A stretch of 64,000 nucleotides of DNA from Terrilactibacillus laevilacticus. GTDB taxonomy: Bacteria; Bacillota; Bacilli; Bacillales; Sporolactobacillaceae. Below the pieces are notes generated by a model, which saw only the letters and a program-made list of their open reading frames with translations, was not told the DNA's origin and made no database searches. Location of the stretch: the NCBI RefSeq assembly GCF_006517395.1, contig NZ_VDCY01000005.1, positions 62,001-126,000 on the forward strand, given 5' to 3'. Shown here piece by piece: positions 19,636-28,725 of this stretch (positions are counted from its first letter, which is position 1; each line of letters opens with the position of its first letter). A program made the position numbers and the translations under genes.

Positions 19636-20745
19636 CTAATCATTTAAGTATGTTGTGTAATTATTTTTTTTCAAAATGGCCATAGCTTTCTCACGATCTT
19701 GCTCTGATTCAAAAGATAGACGCATGATACCTTGAATATTTTCTCTTCCTTCAATGATGTTCAAATTTGTCAAATTTATTCCCGCTTCACCGATTAATCC
19801 CGATACTTTAGAGATCGTGTAAGGCTCATCAGGAACATCAACATACAAATCATAATCCGACATAATGGCTCCTTTTTGCTTAACGGGAAAACCATCTCGA
19901 TATTGTTTGGCGTCGAGGAAAAATGTATTGATAGCTGTTGTCTCGTTATTAATAAGCATTTGTCTAATTTCTGACATATCTTGTTGCCATCTATCCAGAA
20001 GGTCAAGTATGACATCTCGATTATCTGACACAATATCTCGCCACATGGTGGGATCAGATGAAGCAATTCGAGTGATATCTCGAAATCCTCCAGCTGCATA
20101 AGCTCTCAAATTCATCCCCTGCTCTGAAAAGTCCTTTAAGTGATTGACTAAAGCAGATGCAATAACGTGAGGGAAATGACTGATAATACCAACGACTTTA
20201 TCATGCTCATCTGCAGAGAAACAAATAAATTTAGCTTTAGTCCCTTTTAGCCATTCTATTAATCGCTGACTATTGACTTTTTTTCTATCCGTATCTTCCA
20301 CGATAAAATAGTACGCATTCTCAAATAAATAAGGTCTAGACGCACCAACCCCTGATTTATGTGAGCCTGCCATAGGGTGTCCACCAATAAATGTGGCCTT
20401 TCCTTTTAAATGCTTCTTGGCCAGTTCCATAATTTTTCGTTTTGTACTGCCTACATCGGTGATTAAAACATTTTCTTTCAAATCAAGATGACTGAGTTCA
20501 TGGATAAGGGTTAGAATACCATTAACTGGAGCGGCGAGGACGATGAGATCCGCCTTCGCAGCGCTTTTTTCCAGAGAATCTGAAGCCTCATCAACAATTC
20601 CCAACTTCAATGCTTCATCACAAGCTCCTTGATTTTTATCGAATCCAATGATATGTACATGATGTGCAGATCGTATGGCTTGGGCAATCGATCCACCAAT
20701 AAGACCAAGCCCTGCAATTAAGACTGTTTTCTTCGTAGTTGACAT
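19636..20745 (-). CDS. tyrA: Prephenate dehydrogenase with ACT domain
   Basis: Oxidises prephenate to 4-hydroxyphenylpyruvate for tyrosine, using NAD. It has 369 residues: a Rossmann domain with GLGLIGGSIAQAIR at 12-25, a helical dehydrogenase domain with FIGGHPMAGSHKSG, and an ACT domain in the last 75 residues (YDLYVDVPDEPYTISKV) that senses the end product. In B. subtilis hisC lies between trpA and tyrA; here it is absent and only a hairpin-bearing 116-nt gap remains. Confidence 0.95.
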   Translation of the reverse strand: MSTTKKTVLIAGLGLIGGSIAQAIRSAHHVHIIGFDKNQGACDEALKLGIVDEASDSLEKSAAKADLIVLAAPVNGILTLIHELSHLDLKENVLITDVGSTKRKIMELAKKHLKGKATFIGGHPMAGSHKSGVGASRPYLFENAYYFIVEDTDRKKVNSQRLIEWLKGTKAKFICFSADEHDKVVGIISHFPHVIASALVNHLKDFSEQGMNLRAYAAGGFRDITRIASSDPTMWRDIVSDNRDVILDLLDRWQQDMSEIRQMLINNETTAINTFFLDAKQYRDGFPVKQKGAIMSDYDLYVDVPDEPYTISKVSGLIGEAGINLTNLNIIEGRENIQGIMRLSFESEQDREKAMAILKKNNYTTYLND

Positions 20746-20813
20746 ATTAATCTGTATCCTTATATTTTTAGTTGATTATGTAAGAAATGATTATTTAAAA
20801 AACAAAGTCCTGA

Positions 20814-20858
20814 TTGGCAACAATACACATCACAAGTTATGTGATGTGTATTTGCCAA
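20814..20858 (-). terminator. Long hairpin between trpA and tyrA
   Basis: An 18-bp stem with a 2-nt bulge: TTGGCAA plus ATACACATCAC on one side (20814-20833), GTGATGTGTAT plus TTGCCAA on the other (20841-20858), loop of 7. On minus it is followed after 8 nt by TTTGTTTTTT. It could be a partial terminator separating trpDCFBA from tyrA-aroA, or an mRNA processing or stabilising element. Confidence 0.6.
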
Positions 20859-20861
20859 AAA

Positions 20862-21692
20862 TTAAATAACAGCTTTATCTTTGTTAAATAATTGTTTTTG
20901 TAGTGTGTGATACATGTCACCTAATGCTTCCTTGCGTTTTTGGTCATCCTTTAATTCATCTAATTCATCTATATGCTTTTCAATTTCACGAACAATGGCA
21001 CTTCCGACTATCACACCATCACAATGATCTTGAAGGGCTTCAACATGCTTAGATGAAGAAACACCAAAGCCAACAGCAATAGGAATCGGTGACAGCTCAC
21101 GCACACGTTTCAGAAAAGGATAAACATCTGGATGAAAAGTTTGACGTACTCCGGTAACACCAAGAGAAGATACACAGTAAATAAACCCTTGTGCCTGATC
21201 AACAATCTGTTTTAAACGTTTATCAGAAGTTGTTGGGGCTACTAATTGTATAAGTGGTATGTTTTCCTTCGTACATAAACTTCTTAAATCACCACTTTCT
21301 TCAAATGGCAAGTCAGGAACAAGTAAGCCATCAACATCACATTCATGCGCTAATTCCATAAACCGTTCTTCCCCTAATTGTAACAGAACATTATAGTAAG
21401 TAAATATGATAATGGGAATTTTCAATCCTTTTTCCCGCATTTTTTTAGCTAAAAACATTGCTTTTTTCAGTGTCATCCCTTGTTTAAGGGCACGCAAAGA
21501 TGCTTTTTGAATGACAGGTCCATCAGCTGCAGGGTCTGAAAATGGGATACCAAGTTCCAGTGCTGATGCACCCATTTTTTGCATCATAAGAGCTATATCA
21601 ACGGTGGCATTCTCAGAAGGATCACCGGCTGTAATAAAAGGGATAAAAAGAGAACCTTGATTTTCCCTCATATACTGATTAAATCGATTCAT
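20862..21692 (-). CDS. trpA: Tryptophan synthase alpha subunit
   Basis: Cleaves indole-3-glycerol phosphate to indole, which is channelled to TrpB. It has 276 residues: FITAGDPS at 19-26, catalytic Glu46 in [11 protein letters not shown] and Asp57 in ADGPV, and a GVTG..R loop for phosphate. It overlaps trpB by 14 nt, indicating coupled translation. Confidence 0.97.
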   Translation of the reverse strand: MNRFNQYMRENQGSLFIPFITAGDPSENATVDIALMMQKMGASALELGIPFSDPAADGPVIQKASLRALKQGMTLKKAMFLAKKMREKGLKIPIIIFTYYNVLLQLGEERFMELAHECDVDGLLVPDLPFEESGDLRSLCTKENIPLIQLVAPTTSDKRLKQIVDQAQGFIYCVSSLGVTGVRQTFHPDVYPFLKRVRELSPIPIAVGFGVSSSKHVEALQDHCDGVIVGSAIVREIEKHIDELDELKDDQKRKEALGDMYHTLQKQLFNKDKAVI

Positions 21693-22902
21693 GAATAGCC
21701 CCTTCTTTCTCCAAATATTGCATCACGGTATGAACGTCTTTATCTCCTCTACCAGAAAGACAGACTAATAGAGTTTGACTAGGGTCCATCGTTTTTGCTT
21801 GTTCAATAGCTAAAGCAAAAGCATGGGCACTCTCAAGCGCAGGGAGGATCCCTTCTTTTTTACAAAGTAGTCCAAGTGCTTCCATCGCCTGTTTATCTGT
21901 TATAGCTCGATAAGTCACGCGTCCACTTTTTGATAAGTGAGCGTGTTCTGGTCCAATCCCTGGATAATCTAACCCTGCTGAGATCGAATAAGGTTCAATG
22001 ATTTGACCATTTTCATCTTGAATAAGATAGGTTCTTGCACCATGCAGGACGCCTTCGGTACCTTTGGTTAAAGTCGCCGCATGCTCCTCCGTATCAATAC
22101 CTTTACCCGCTGCTTCAGCACCGAATAAAGCCACATCATCCTCTAAGAAAGGATAGAACATTCCCATCGCATTGCTGCCGCCGCCAACACAAGCAACAAC
22201 GGCATCAGGAAGTTTTCCCGTTTTTTCAATAAATTGCTCTTTTGATTCATCACCGATCACCCGTTGAAAATCTCTGACCATCATCGGATAAGGGTGAGGT
22301 CCTACAACAGAGCCAACGATATAGAAGGTATCTTCAACATTTGCCGCCCAATACCTAAAAGCTTCATTTGTGGCGTCTTTTAATGTTTTATTACCACTTT
22401 CTACAGGGATAACCTCTGCCCCTAAAAGTCTCATTCGAAAGACATTTAGCGCTTGTCTTTCAACATCTAGTGCTCCCATAAAAACTTTGCAAGAGAGACC
22501 AAAATAAGCCGCTACTGTTGCAACAGCAACACCATGTTGACCTGCCCCAGTTTCTGCAATGACTTTATTCTTTCCCATACGAACAGCAAGTAACGCTTGA
22601 CCGATGGCATTATTTATCTTGTGAGCCCCTGTATGATTAAGATCCTCACGTTTTAAATAAATTTTGGCCCCGCCCACTTGTTCTGTCACTCGTTTTAAAT
22701 AAGTTACCGGTGTGGGACGACCTGAATATTCTTTTAACAAGGAATGATACTCAGAAAGAAACGCTTGATCTTTTGAGGCATCTTCGTAGGCCTTTTCAAG
22801 TTCCTCACAAGCAAACATGAGGGTTTCTGGTACGTATCTTCCACCAAAAGAACCGTATCTTCCCTTTTTAATTGGCTGTTTCGTTGTCTCTTGTTCTATC
22901 AT
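21679..22902 (-). CDS. trpB: Tryptophan synthase beta subunit
   Basis: Condenses indole with serine to tryptophan using pyridoxal phosphate. It has 407 residues: [21 protein letters not shown] at about 83-99 with PLP lysine 95, GAGQHG and [15 protein letters not shown] for the cofactor phosphate. GAAGGTG precedes the ATG, which overlaps the trpF stop. Confidence 0.97.
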   Translation of the reverse strand: MIEQETTKQPIKKGRYGSFGGRYVPETLMFACEELEKAYEDASKDQAFLSEYHSLLKEYSGRPTPVTYLKRVTEQVGGAKIYLKREDLNHTGAHKINNAIGQALLAVRMGKNKVIAETGAGQHGVAVATVAAYFGLSCKVFMGALDVERQALNVFRMRLLGAEVIPVESGNKTLKDATNEAFRYWAANVEDTFYIVGSVVGPHPYPMMVRDFQRVIGDESKEQFIEKTGKLPDAVVACVGGGSNAMGMFYPFLEDDVALFGAEAAGKGIDTEEHAATLTKGTEGVLHGARTYLIQDENGQIIEPYSISAGLDYPGIGPEHAHLSKSGRVTYRAITDKQAMEALGLLCKKEGILPALESAHAFALAIEQAKTMDPSQTLLVCLSGRGDKDVHTVMQYLEKEGAIHESI

Positions 22903-23537
22903 GATTGCAGCACCTTCTCTTCAATTTGTTGAATTAGAGTTATATCTTTTTGATTAGCTGTTTCGATTCCTGACGCTAAGTCGATACCATCCGGATCATA
23001 ATCTAATAGATGAGCAAGATTTTTAGGATTAATGCCTCCAGCTATCAAACAAGGAACTTTTTGACGCTTAGCTTCCTCAAGATAAAGCGGGGTATAGGAC
23101 CATTCAAATGAAAGGCCCGTTCCACCCCATGCCGTTGCTGTTTTTTTATCGATAACATAACCATCTGCTATCCCTTTGTATTTGCGCATCCTATCTAAAG
23201 AATCTGGAGCATGATGAATCACTTTCCACACTCTTTTTTTGGTATCCTCTTTTACCTTTAATAAGAATTCAGGTGTTTCGGTTCCATGACACTGAATGAC
23301 ATCTAATGGAACTTTTTCTAAAACCTCCATGATTTCGCCCATGGATGGATTAACAAATACGCCTACCCAAGTTTTTGCCGATGCATTTTCTAGTTTTGGA
23401 AGCCAACCCGCCAATTGCTCAGGTGCAACATAGCGTTTGCTTTTTTGAGTGAAAATTAATCCAATATGTGTGGCTTGACTATTTAATGATAATTGTAAGT
23501 CTTGAAAAGAACGGTTTCCACAAAATTTTATTATCAT
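22899..23537 (-). CDS. trpF: Phosphoribosylanthranilate isomerase
   Basis: Converts phosphoribosylanthranilate to its carboxyphenylamino-deoxyribulose form. From the ATG at 23537 (1 nt after the trpC stop) it has 212 residues and starts [15 protein letters not shown] with the catalytic Cys. [11 protein letters not shown] and GIDLASGIE form the phosphate site. A longer frame to 23570 overlaps trpC and lacks a ribosome site. Confidence 0.94.
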   Translation of the reverse strand: MIIKFCGNRSFQDLQLSLNSQATHIGLIFTQKSKRYVAPEQLAGWLPKLENASAKTWVGVFVNPSMGEIMEVLEKVPLDVIQCHGTETPEFLLKVKEDTKKRVWKVIHHAPDSLDRMRKYKGIADGYVIDKKTATAWGGTGLSFEWSYTPLYLEEAKRQKVPCLIAGGINPKNLAHLLDYDPDGIDLASGIETANQKDITLIQQIEEKVLQS

Positions 23538-23538
23538 A

Positions 23539-24300
23539 TTAAACCAACCCAAATAATTGATTGATTCCATCGGTTGGTGTTTTAGCTCTAATTAAAGCTT
23601 CACCAACGAGACAACCATTAACACCGAGGTCTTTTAGAAATTCAATGTTCTCATGTGTATGCACGCCTGATTCACTTACTAAAACAAGATCTTTTGGAAC
23701 CATACTCACTAGCTTCCTCGTTGTTTCAAGTGTTGTTTCAAAGGTTTTTAGATTTCGGTTATTAATTCCTAAAACTGAAGGTTTGAAAGTCGTCAGAACT
23801 TGATCGAGTTCTTTTTCGTTGTGCACTTCAACAAGCGATTCGAGACCTAATTCTTCTGCATAGAGATACAAATCAAGCAGTTTTTTTGGCTCTAGTGCAG
23901 CTGCAATAAGGAGAATTGCATCCGCTCCAATTCGATTACTTTCTTCGACTTGACGATGATCAATAATGAAATCTTTTCGAAGTATAGGAATCTTAACTTG
24001 TTCACGTACCTTTACTAAATTTTCAATTGATCCTTGAAAATACGTTTGATCCGTTAAAACTGAAATACAATCTGCTCCTGCTAAAGCATATTCTTTACCA
24101 ATGGCTGCTGGGTCAATTGTTTCTCTAAATATCCCTTTGGATGGTGATGCTTTTTTTACTTCAGCAATTAATCCAATCGAATGATTAGGATGTGTTAACG
24201 CATATTTAAACGAATATCGTTTTCGTTCGGAGTAATCCAATTCTGTCATTTGAAATTCGGCGAGTTCTTCTTTCTTCGTTCCCAAAATTTTTTCAAGCAA
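23539..24300 (-). CDS. trpC: Indole-3-glycerol phosphate synthase
   Basis: Closes the indole ring. It has 253 residues: LIAEVKKASPSKG at about 43-55 (catalytic Lys), LRKDFIID (proton donor Lys), LLIAAALE, GINNRNLKTF and VSESGV. The start is TTG at 24300 with GAGGT upstream; the first residues MLEKILGTKKEEL align with B. subtilis TrpC. It overlaps trpD by 8 nt. Confidence 0.96.
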   Translation of the reverse strand: MLEKILGTKKEELAEFQMTELDYSERKRYSFKYALTHPNHSIGLIAEVKKASPSKGIFRETIDPAAIGKEYALAGADCISVLTDQTYFQGSIENLVKVREQVKIPILRKDFIIDHRQVEESNRIGADAILLIAAALEPKKLLDLYLYAEELGLESLVEVHNEKELDQVLTTFKPSVLGINNRNLKTFETTLETTRKLVSMVPKDLVLVSESGVHTHENIEFLKDLGVNGCLVGEALIRAKTPTDGINQLFGLV

Positions 24301-25315
24301 GACGTTCTACCTCCACATGACTTCTTAATTTTTCTAATTGTTCAAGAGCCATTCCTTGATTGATGGCTTTTCGTGCTTGGTGAACGCCTTCCTCAATGGT
24401 TGATACTTTACCATAGGTGAATAAACCTGCCCCTGCATTTAAGCATACAATATCGGTTGCACTTTGATTTCCTTTACCTTTAAAAATATCTTCGATAAGA
24501 ACCGCACTTTCTTGGCTGTTTGATACTTTTAAGTCATTAAAGGATCCACGTTCTAATCCGACGTCCTCGGGTTGAAGTTTAAATTCTTTGACTTTATTTC
24601 CTTCAACGAGAACCATATTTGTTCTTCCACAAATGGATATTTCATCAAGTCCATCTTCTCCATTAACTAATAAAGCACGTTTTGTCCCAAGGCGTGAGAG
24701 AGCGTGTGCCATTTTCAAAGCTGACTCATAGTTAAATACACCCAATAACTGTCTAGAACTGTTTGCAGGATTGGCTAAAGGACCTAATATATTAAAAACG
24801 GTTCTAAAACCTAGTTCCTTTCTTGGCCCTGCAGCATGTTTCATAGACGCATGAAATAGTGGAGCAAAAAGAAAACACATATTTTTATCATCAAGAGCTT
24901 TGACGGCCTCTTCTGGCGTTGATTGAATTGAAATTCCGAGTGTTTCTAAAACATCTGCACTTCCGCTTTTTGAAGAAAAAGACCGGTTGCCATGTTTAGC
25001 TACATTTACACCTAGAGAAGATAGGACAATCGCCACAGCAGTGGAAATATTAAACGTAGAAGCATTATCTCCACCAGTCCCACATGTATCCATGACCTCG
25101 TCATGATAAGAAAATGTTTTGGCATGTGCCCTCATGGCACGTGCAAAACCAGTAACTTCTTCAATCGTTTCGCCACGGAAACGAAGAATAGAAAGAAAAC
25201 TGGCTATTTGAGTTGGAAGAACTTCACCAGACATAATTTGATCCATCATGTACACTGCTTCGTCTTCCGTTAATTTATGTCCATTTAATAATTCGGATAA
25301 TTTTGATTCAAACAT
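24293..25315 (-). CDS. trpD: Anthranilate phosphoribosyltransferase
   Basis: Transfers phosphoribosyl from PRPP to anthranilate. It has 340 residues; DTCGTGGDNASTFNIST at 76-92 is the PRPP site, and KHGNRSFSSKSGSAD binds anthranilate. GAGGAGG lies 7 nt before the ATG. It is the first true gene after the trp leader; trpE, which should precede it, is absent from this position. Confidence 0.97.
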   Translation of the reverse strand: MFESKLSELLNGHKLTEDEAVYMMDQIMSGEVLPTQIASFLSILRFRGETIEEVTGFARAMRAHAKTFSYHDEVMDTCGTGGDNASTFNISTAVAIVLSSLGVNVAKHGNRSFSSKSGSADVLETLGISIQSTPEEAVKALDDKNMCFLFAPLFHASMKHAAGPRKELGFRTVFNILGPLANPANSSRQLLGVFNYESALKMAHALSRLGTKRALLVNGEDGLDEISICGRTNMVLVEGNKVKEFKLQPEDVGLERGSFNDLKVSNSQESAVLIEDIFKGKGNQSATDIVCLNAGAGLFTYGKVSTIEEGVHQARKAINQGMALEQLEKLRSHVEVERLA

Positions 25316-25374
25316 TATGATTCCTCCTCAATTTTCACACGATGTTATTTTAGTTATTTAATAATCTATAAATT

Positions 25375-25443
25375 TTATGACTTAAAATAACTACGCCATC
25401 GGTGATATGATTCGGAACGCTTAGGATATAAGTTATTGAACAT
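25375..25443 (-). CDS. Possible 22-residue leader or remnant ORF
   Basis: Starts MFNNLYPKRSESYHRW, contains one Trp and is basic. GGAGGGG (25451-25457) stands 7 nt before the ATG, an excellent ribosome site at the position where trpE translation would begin. I find no resemblance to the TrpE N-terminus. It may be a leader peptide, a small regulator or a deletion scar of trpE. Unproven as a gene. Confidence 0.4.
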   Translation of the reverse strand: MFNNLYPKRSESYHRWRSYFKS

Positions 25444-25487
25444 CTTTGCACCCCTCCAAATTTGAGGAATGGGCGTCTGATGAGGAT

Positions 25488-25574
25488 GAAGAAAATAGGG
25501 GGATTTTTAGTTAATAATGGATTAATAAATTAATAAACACTTTCATTTTTGTTTTCATTAACCCTAAGCTCTTC
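25488..25574 (-). promoter_or_regulatory. Putative antiterminator / anti-SD switch in trp leader
   Basis: GAAGAGCTTAGGG (minus strand; 25562-25574), which contains the last two TRAP triplets, can pair with CCCTATTTTCTTC (25488-25500): 11 of 13 positions including one wobble. The same C-rich strand could instead pair with the AGGGG of the ribosome site at 25451-25457. TRAP binding would favour the second pairing, as in the B. subtilis trpE leader. Inference from pairing by eye. Confidence 0.5.
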
Positions 25575-25617
25575 TCTGCTCAAGCACACTCATTCTCGTC
25601 TAATCTCTACTCAGCTA
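25564..25617 (-). promoter_or_regulatory. TRAP (MtrB) RNA-binding site, 11 triplets
   Basis: Read on the minus strand: TAG, GAG, GAG, TAG, GAG, GAG, TGC, GAG, GAG, GAG, TAG, with spacers of 2 nt throughout except one of 3. Ten of eleven match the (G/U)AG rule, and the count equals the 11 subunits of TRAP. The mtrB gene itself is at 31649-31873. Confidence 0.92.
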
Positions 25618-25654
25618 TTTTCTGATGCCCTACGGCTTCTGAAAAGTTAATACT

Positions 25655-25683
25655 ATAATAAACAAATTCCATTAGTCTGTCAA
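25655..25683 (-). promoter_or_regulatory. Sigma-A type promoter of the trp leader
   Basis: TTGACA (25678-25683) and TATTAT (25655-25660) with a 17-bp spacer on the minus strand. The TRAP site begins about 30 nt after the expected start of transcription, similar to B. subtilis. Confidence 0.85.
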
Positions 25684-25901
25684 TTTAATTAATCTTGTGT
25701 TCTATCTACAATTCTTACATTTCCCCATATACATCTTAAATCTGTTTTTACACACTTTTAGTAAATTATCTCAATTTTAATAGCCATAAATTGAAAGCCC
25801 CAATTAAAAAAAAGTCAAAAACCGAGTTTATCTACTCTATCCAATATATCGGTAAAGCTATAAAAAAGCTAGCATACCAAAATATGCCAGCCGTAGATTT
25901 A

Positions 25902-27068
25902 TTAAAAGTTTAAAAGATGTTTTTTGTAAGCTTCAAAAGAGGCTATTTTTTCCTCTAAATAATCACCTGCAAATTTGTCTGAGACTGCCTTTGCAATTTC
26001 AAGAGCTACGACATGTTCACAGACGACACTTGCAGCTGGAACAGCACAACTATCGGAACGCTCAATGCTTGCGCTGAAAGGTTCCTTGGTGTTTATGTCA
26101 ACACTTTGAAGTGGTTTATATAGAGTTGGAATAGGTTTCATAACGCCTCTAACCACGATTGGCATACCTGTTGTCATGCCACCTTCAAATCCTCCCAAAC
26201 GATTGGTTCTTCGCGTGTATCCTTCTTCTTCATTCCATAAAATTTCATCGTGGACTTCACTTCCCGGACGGTTGGCCGCGTCAAACCCAATCCCGAATTC
26301 AACCCCCTTAAAAGCGTTGATACTAAGGACAGACATCGCAATTTTAGCATCTAATTTTCGATCGTAATGAGCAAAACTGCCAAGTCCCGCAGGAACATTA
26401 TTCACGATAACTTCTACGACTCCCCCAATGGAATCGCCATTTTTTTTCGCTTCATCTATGACGTTAATCATTTTTTCTTCAGCTTTTTTGTCTAAACAGC
26501 GAACAGGTGAATTTTCCGTGCGCTCCTTAAGTTCTTCAATTGATTCAGGCACAGTTTCCGTGTCAACTACTCCTCCAATATTGATCACACGACCAGCCAC
26601 ATCAATCCCAAAATGAGAGAGAAACTGTTTTGCAATGGCACCAATTGCAACACGCATCGCTGTTTCCCTTGCAGATGATCGTTCTAAAACATTACGCATG
26701 TCTCTATGATTGTATTTTAATCCACCATTTAAATCTGCATGACCAGGTCTTGGCTTTGTAACCTGCTTTTTCACTTCATCTGGATTTTCTATGGGATCTG
26801 AAGTCATAATGGATGTCCAGTTTTTCCAGTCTCTATTTTCAATGACCAATGTTACAGGGGCACCCGTTGTTTTTCCATGTCTAACACCAGAAACAATTTG
26901 GACTTGGTCCGTCTCAATAACCATGCGGCGTCCGCGCCCATGCCCCCCTTGTCTCCTTTTTAATTCTGCATTGATTAAGGATTTATCAATGGGAAGTTGT
27001 GATGGGAGCCCTTCAATAATGGCTGTCAATTGTGGGCCATGTGATTCTCCTGCTGTTAAAATTCTCAA
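25902..27068 (-). CDS. aroC: Chorismate synthase
   Basis: Makes chorismate from EPSP using reduced FMN; last shared step of aromatic synthesis (aroF in B. subtilis). It has 388 residues: [14 protein letters not shown] near the start, [12 protein letters not shown] at about 38-49, [12 protein letters not shown], and [12 protein letters not shown] near the C-terminus. The start is TTG with AGGAGAG 6 nt upstream. aroB and aroH, which usually follow, are not present. Confidence 0.96.
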   Translation of the reverse strand: MRILTAGESHGPQLTAIIEGLPSQLPIDKSLINAELKRRQGGHGRGRRMVIETDQVQIVSGVRHGKTTGAPVTLVIENRDWKNWTSIMTSDPIENPDEVKKQVTKPRPGHADLNGGLKYNHRDMRNVLERSSARETAMRVAIGAIAKQFLSHFGIDVAGRVINIGGVVDTETVPESIEELKERTENSPVRCLDKKAEEKMINVIDEAKKNGDSIGGVVEVIVNNVPAGLGSFAHYDRKLDAKIAMSVLSINAFKGVEFGIGFDAANRPGSEVHDEILWNEEEGYTRRTNRLGGFEGGMTTGMPIVVRGVMKPIPTLYKPLQSVDINTKEPFSASIERSDSCAVPAASVVCEHVVALEIAKAVSDKFAGDYLEEKIASFEAYKKHLLNF

Positions 27069-27080
27069 TTTTTATCTCTC

Positions 27081-27175
27081 CTCAATTTTTTTGATAAAAA
27101 AATGTTTTAACTTGATGTTCGGCACATCACATCATATGAACTCTTCTCAATTTTTTGATAAAAAAATGTTTTAAC
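27081..27175. repeat. Short direct duplication at the 3' end of cheR
   Basis: Two copies of a 30-31 bp stretch (27081-27111 and 27146-27175) containing GATAAAAAAATGTTTTAAC, differing by one T, 65 bp apart. The upper copy encodes the cheR segment VKTFFYQKIE; the lower copy lies around the cheR stop. Confidence 0.8.
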
Positions 27176-27916
27176 GGGTTTTAAATTAAAATTCTCAGAA
27201 TGAAAAATTTGTTCTGTACTACCAACGAACAACAATCCATTTGGTTTTAGAGCTTGACCAAACTTTTGATAGATCATTTGTTTGGCATCTTCTTTAAAGT
27301 AAATGAGAACATTTCGACAAACAATAAGATCAAAAGAATCCGGTGCGGGATCAGATAGCAAATTGTGTTGTTGAAACGTAATTAACGGGCGATATTTGTC
27401 TTTAACCGTATAGATTAACCCATTTTTATCAAAGAACATGGTTTTTTCCTGATCTGTTAGATTGTTTAATGTCCTCTCAATATAGTTGCCTTCTTTAGCC
27501 TTCCGAAGAACTTTGAGGTCAATATCTGTGGCTGTAATATGAATGCCCTCTAACGGGAGATAGCGAGATAGTAAGGTTGCTAAAGAAAACGGTTCTTCAC
27601 CGGTGGAACAAGCTGCGCTCCAAACCTTTATTTCTTGTTTATCACGAAACTGCTCTTTTATAAATTGTTCCAAAACATCCCATCTTGGTCGATTACGATA
27701 AAATTCAGTCACATTAATGGTCACGCGGTCAAGACATTCTTCATAAAGTGGTTTTGACTTAAGTATGGCATGATAAAATTCTTGAAATGTTTGAATATTT
27801 CGTTTGAGCCTTAATGTCGTTAATCTTCTTTTCATTTGCTCTTCTTTATATAGTGAGAGGTCAATACCCGTTAAATTATGAAAATGCATTATAAACCATT
27901 GGTAATCATCCACCAC
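27107..27916 (-). CDS. cheR: Chemotaxis protein methyltransferase CheR
   Basis: Methylates glutamates of chemoreceptors with S-adenosylmethionine. It has 269 residues from the GTG at 27916: a helical N-domain (MKRRLTTLRLKRN), then the methyltransferase domain with VWSAACSTGEEPFSLA, ATDIDLKVLRKA, FDLIVCRNVLIYF and LFVGSTEQ. The frame opens at 27949, but AGAGGTG 10 nt before the GTG favours the later start, which also aligns with B. subtilis CheR. The last dozen residues lie in duplicated DNA. Its presence implies a motile organism. Confidence 0.93.
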   Translation of the reverse strand: MVDDYQWFIMHFHNLTGIDLSLYKEEQMKRRLTTLRLKRNIQTFQEFYHAILKSKPLYEECLDRVTINVTEFYRNRPRWDVLEQFIKEQFRDKQEIKVWSAACSTGEEPFSLATLLSRYLPLEGIHITATDIDLKVLRKAKEGNYIERTLNNLTDQEKTMFFDKNGLIYTVKDKYRPLITFQQHNLLSDPAPDSFDLIVCRNVLIYFKEDAKQMIYQKFGQALKPNGLLFVGSTEQIFHSENFNLKPVKTFFYQKIEKSSYDVMCRTSS

Positions 27917-28061
27917 TCGTAATAAGCACCTCTCTTCCATATCACACATAGGTAAATGAAACGAGTGTTAACTATGTACGATAACCAGTCCTGTGGCATC
28001 TAGATTTCGGTTCTAAGTATTAAACTGATATCTTTGCTTATAAAAATTTTGAGAGATCGTA

Positions 28062-28090
28062 TAAAAAACCAGCCAATGAACGGCTGGTTT
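28062..28090 (-). terminator. Terminator of ndk
   Basis: AAACCAGCC (28066-28074) pairs with GGCTGGTTT (28082-28090), touching the ndk stop codon, followed on minus by TTTTTTAT. Confidence 0.9.
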
Positions 28091-28533
28091 TAAATCCATT
28101 GGTCAACCGCTTTCTCATACTTAATGATTTCAGATGAGTTAAAGAACAAGTGGATTTCTCTTTCAGCACTCTCGAGTGAATCTGAACCGTGAATCAAATT
28201 CCGACTCATAAATGAACTGTAATCGGAACGTATCGTGCCAGGGGCGGCTTCAAGTGGATTTGTAGCTCCCATAATCTTACGTGATAAACGAATGACATCT
28301 CTGCCTTCCCATACCATAGCAAATACAGGGCCAGATGTTATGAATTGAACAAGATCTTCAAAAAAAGGTTTACCTTGATGTTCAGCATAATGTTGTTCAG
28401 CAAGTGAGCGTGAGATTTGCATGAATTTTGCGCCAACTAATTTAAACCCTTTTTCTTCAAAACGATGAACAATGGCTCCAATAAGCTGTCTTTGAACCCC
28501 ATCGGGTTTCACCATAAGAAATGTTTTTTCCAT
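28090..28533 (-). CDS. ndk: Nucleoside diphosphate kinase
   Basis: Balances NTP/dNTP pools through a phosphohistidine intermediate. It has 147 residues, normal length: [11 protein letters not shown] at 5-15 and NLIHGSDS at 112-119, with the phosphorylated His115. AAAGGAG precedes the ATG. It lies between hepT and cheR as in B. subtilis. Confidence 0.97.
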   Translation of the reverse strand: MEKTFLMVKPDGVQRQLIGAIVHRFEEKGFKLVGAKFMQISRSLAEQHYAEHQGKPFFEDLVQFITSGPVFAMVWEGRDVIRLSRKIMGATNPLEAAPGTIRSDYSSFMSRNLIHGSDSLESAEREIHLFFNSSEIIKYEKAVDQWI

Positions 28534-28725
28534 TACCCTTATCTCCTTTGTTCACCATATTCGTTTTGAATTCACTACGTTATGTCGTTTCGGGCTGGAC
28601 ACTTTCTATCAAAATAAATATGGTGTTTGTAGTTTATCAAATTTCAGTTAATTCGACAATTCTTTATTTATTCATAAATGATAAAATAGTCAAGCGAATG
28701 CCATTTATCACGTTTATTCACCTAA

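Larger units (their letters stand above)
25316..25901 (-). promoter_or_regulatory. trp operon leader region (trpE missing)
   Basis: This 586-bp gap between aroC and trpD contains, in minus-strand order, a promoter (25655-25683), an 11-triplet TRAP site (25564-25617), a possible antiterminator pairing (25562-25574 with 25488-25500), a strong ribosome site with a 22-codon frame, and the trpD ribosome site. B. subtilis has aroB-aroH-trpE here. The 25684-25901 part is AT-rich and holds nothing I can name. Confidence 0.8.

Noticed and set aside
25441-25620. T-box riboswitch in the trp leader
   Set aside because: No TGGNACCGCG-like T-box sequence; the region instead shows TRAP triplets.
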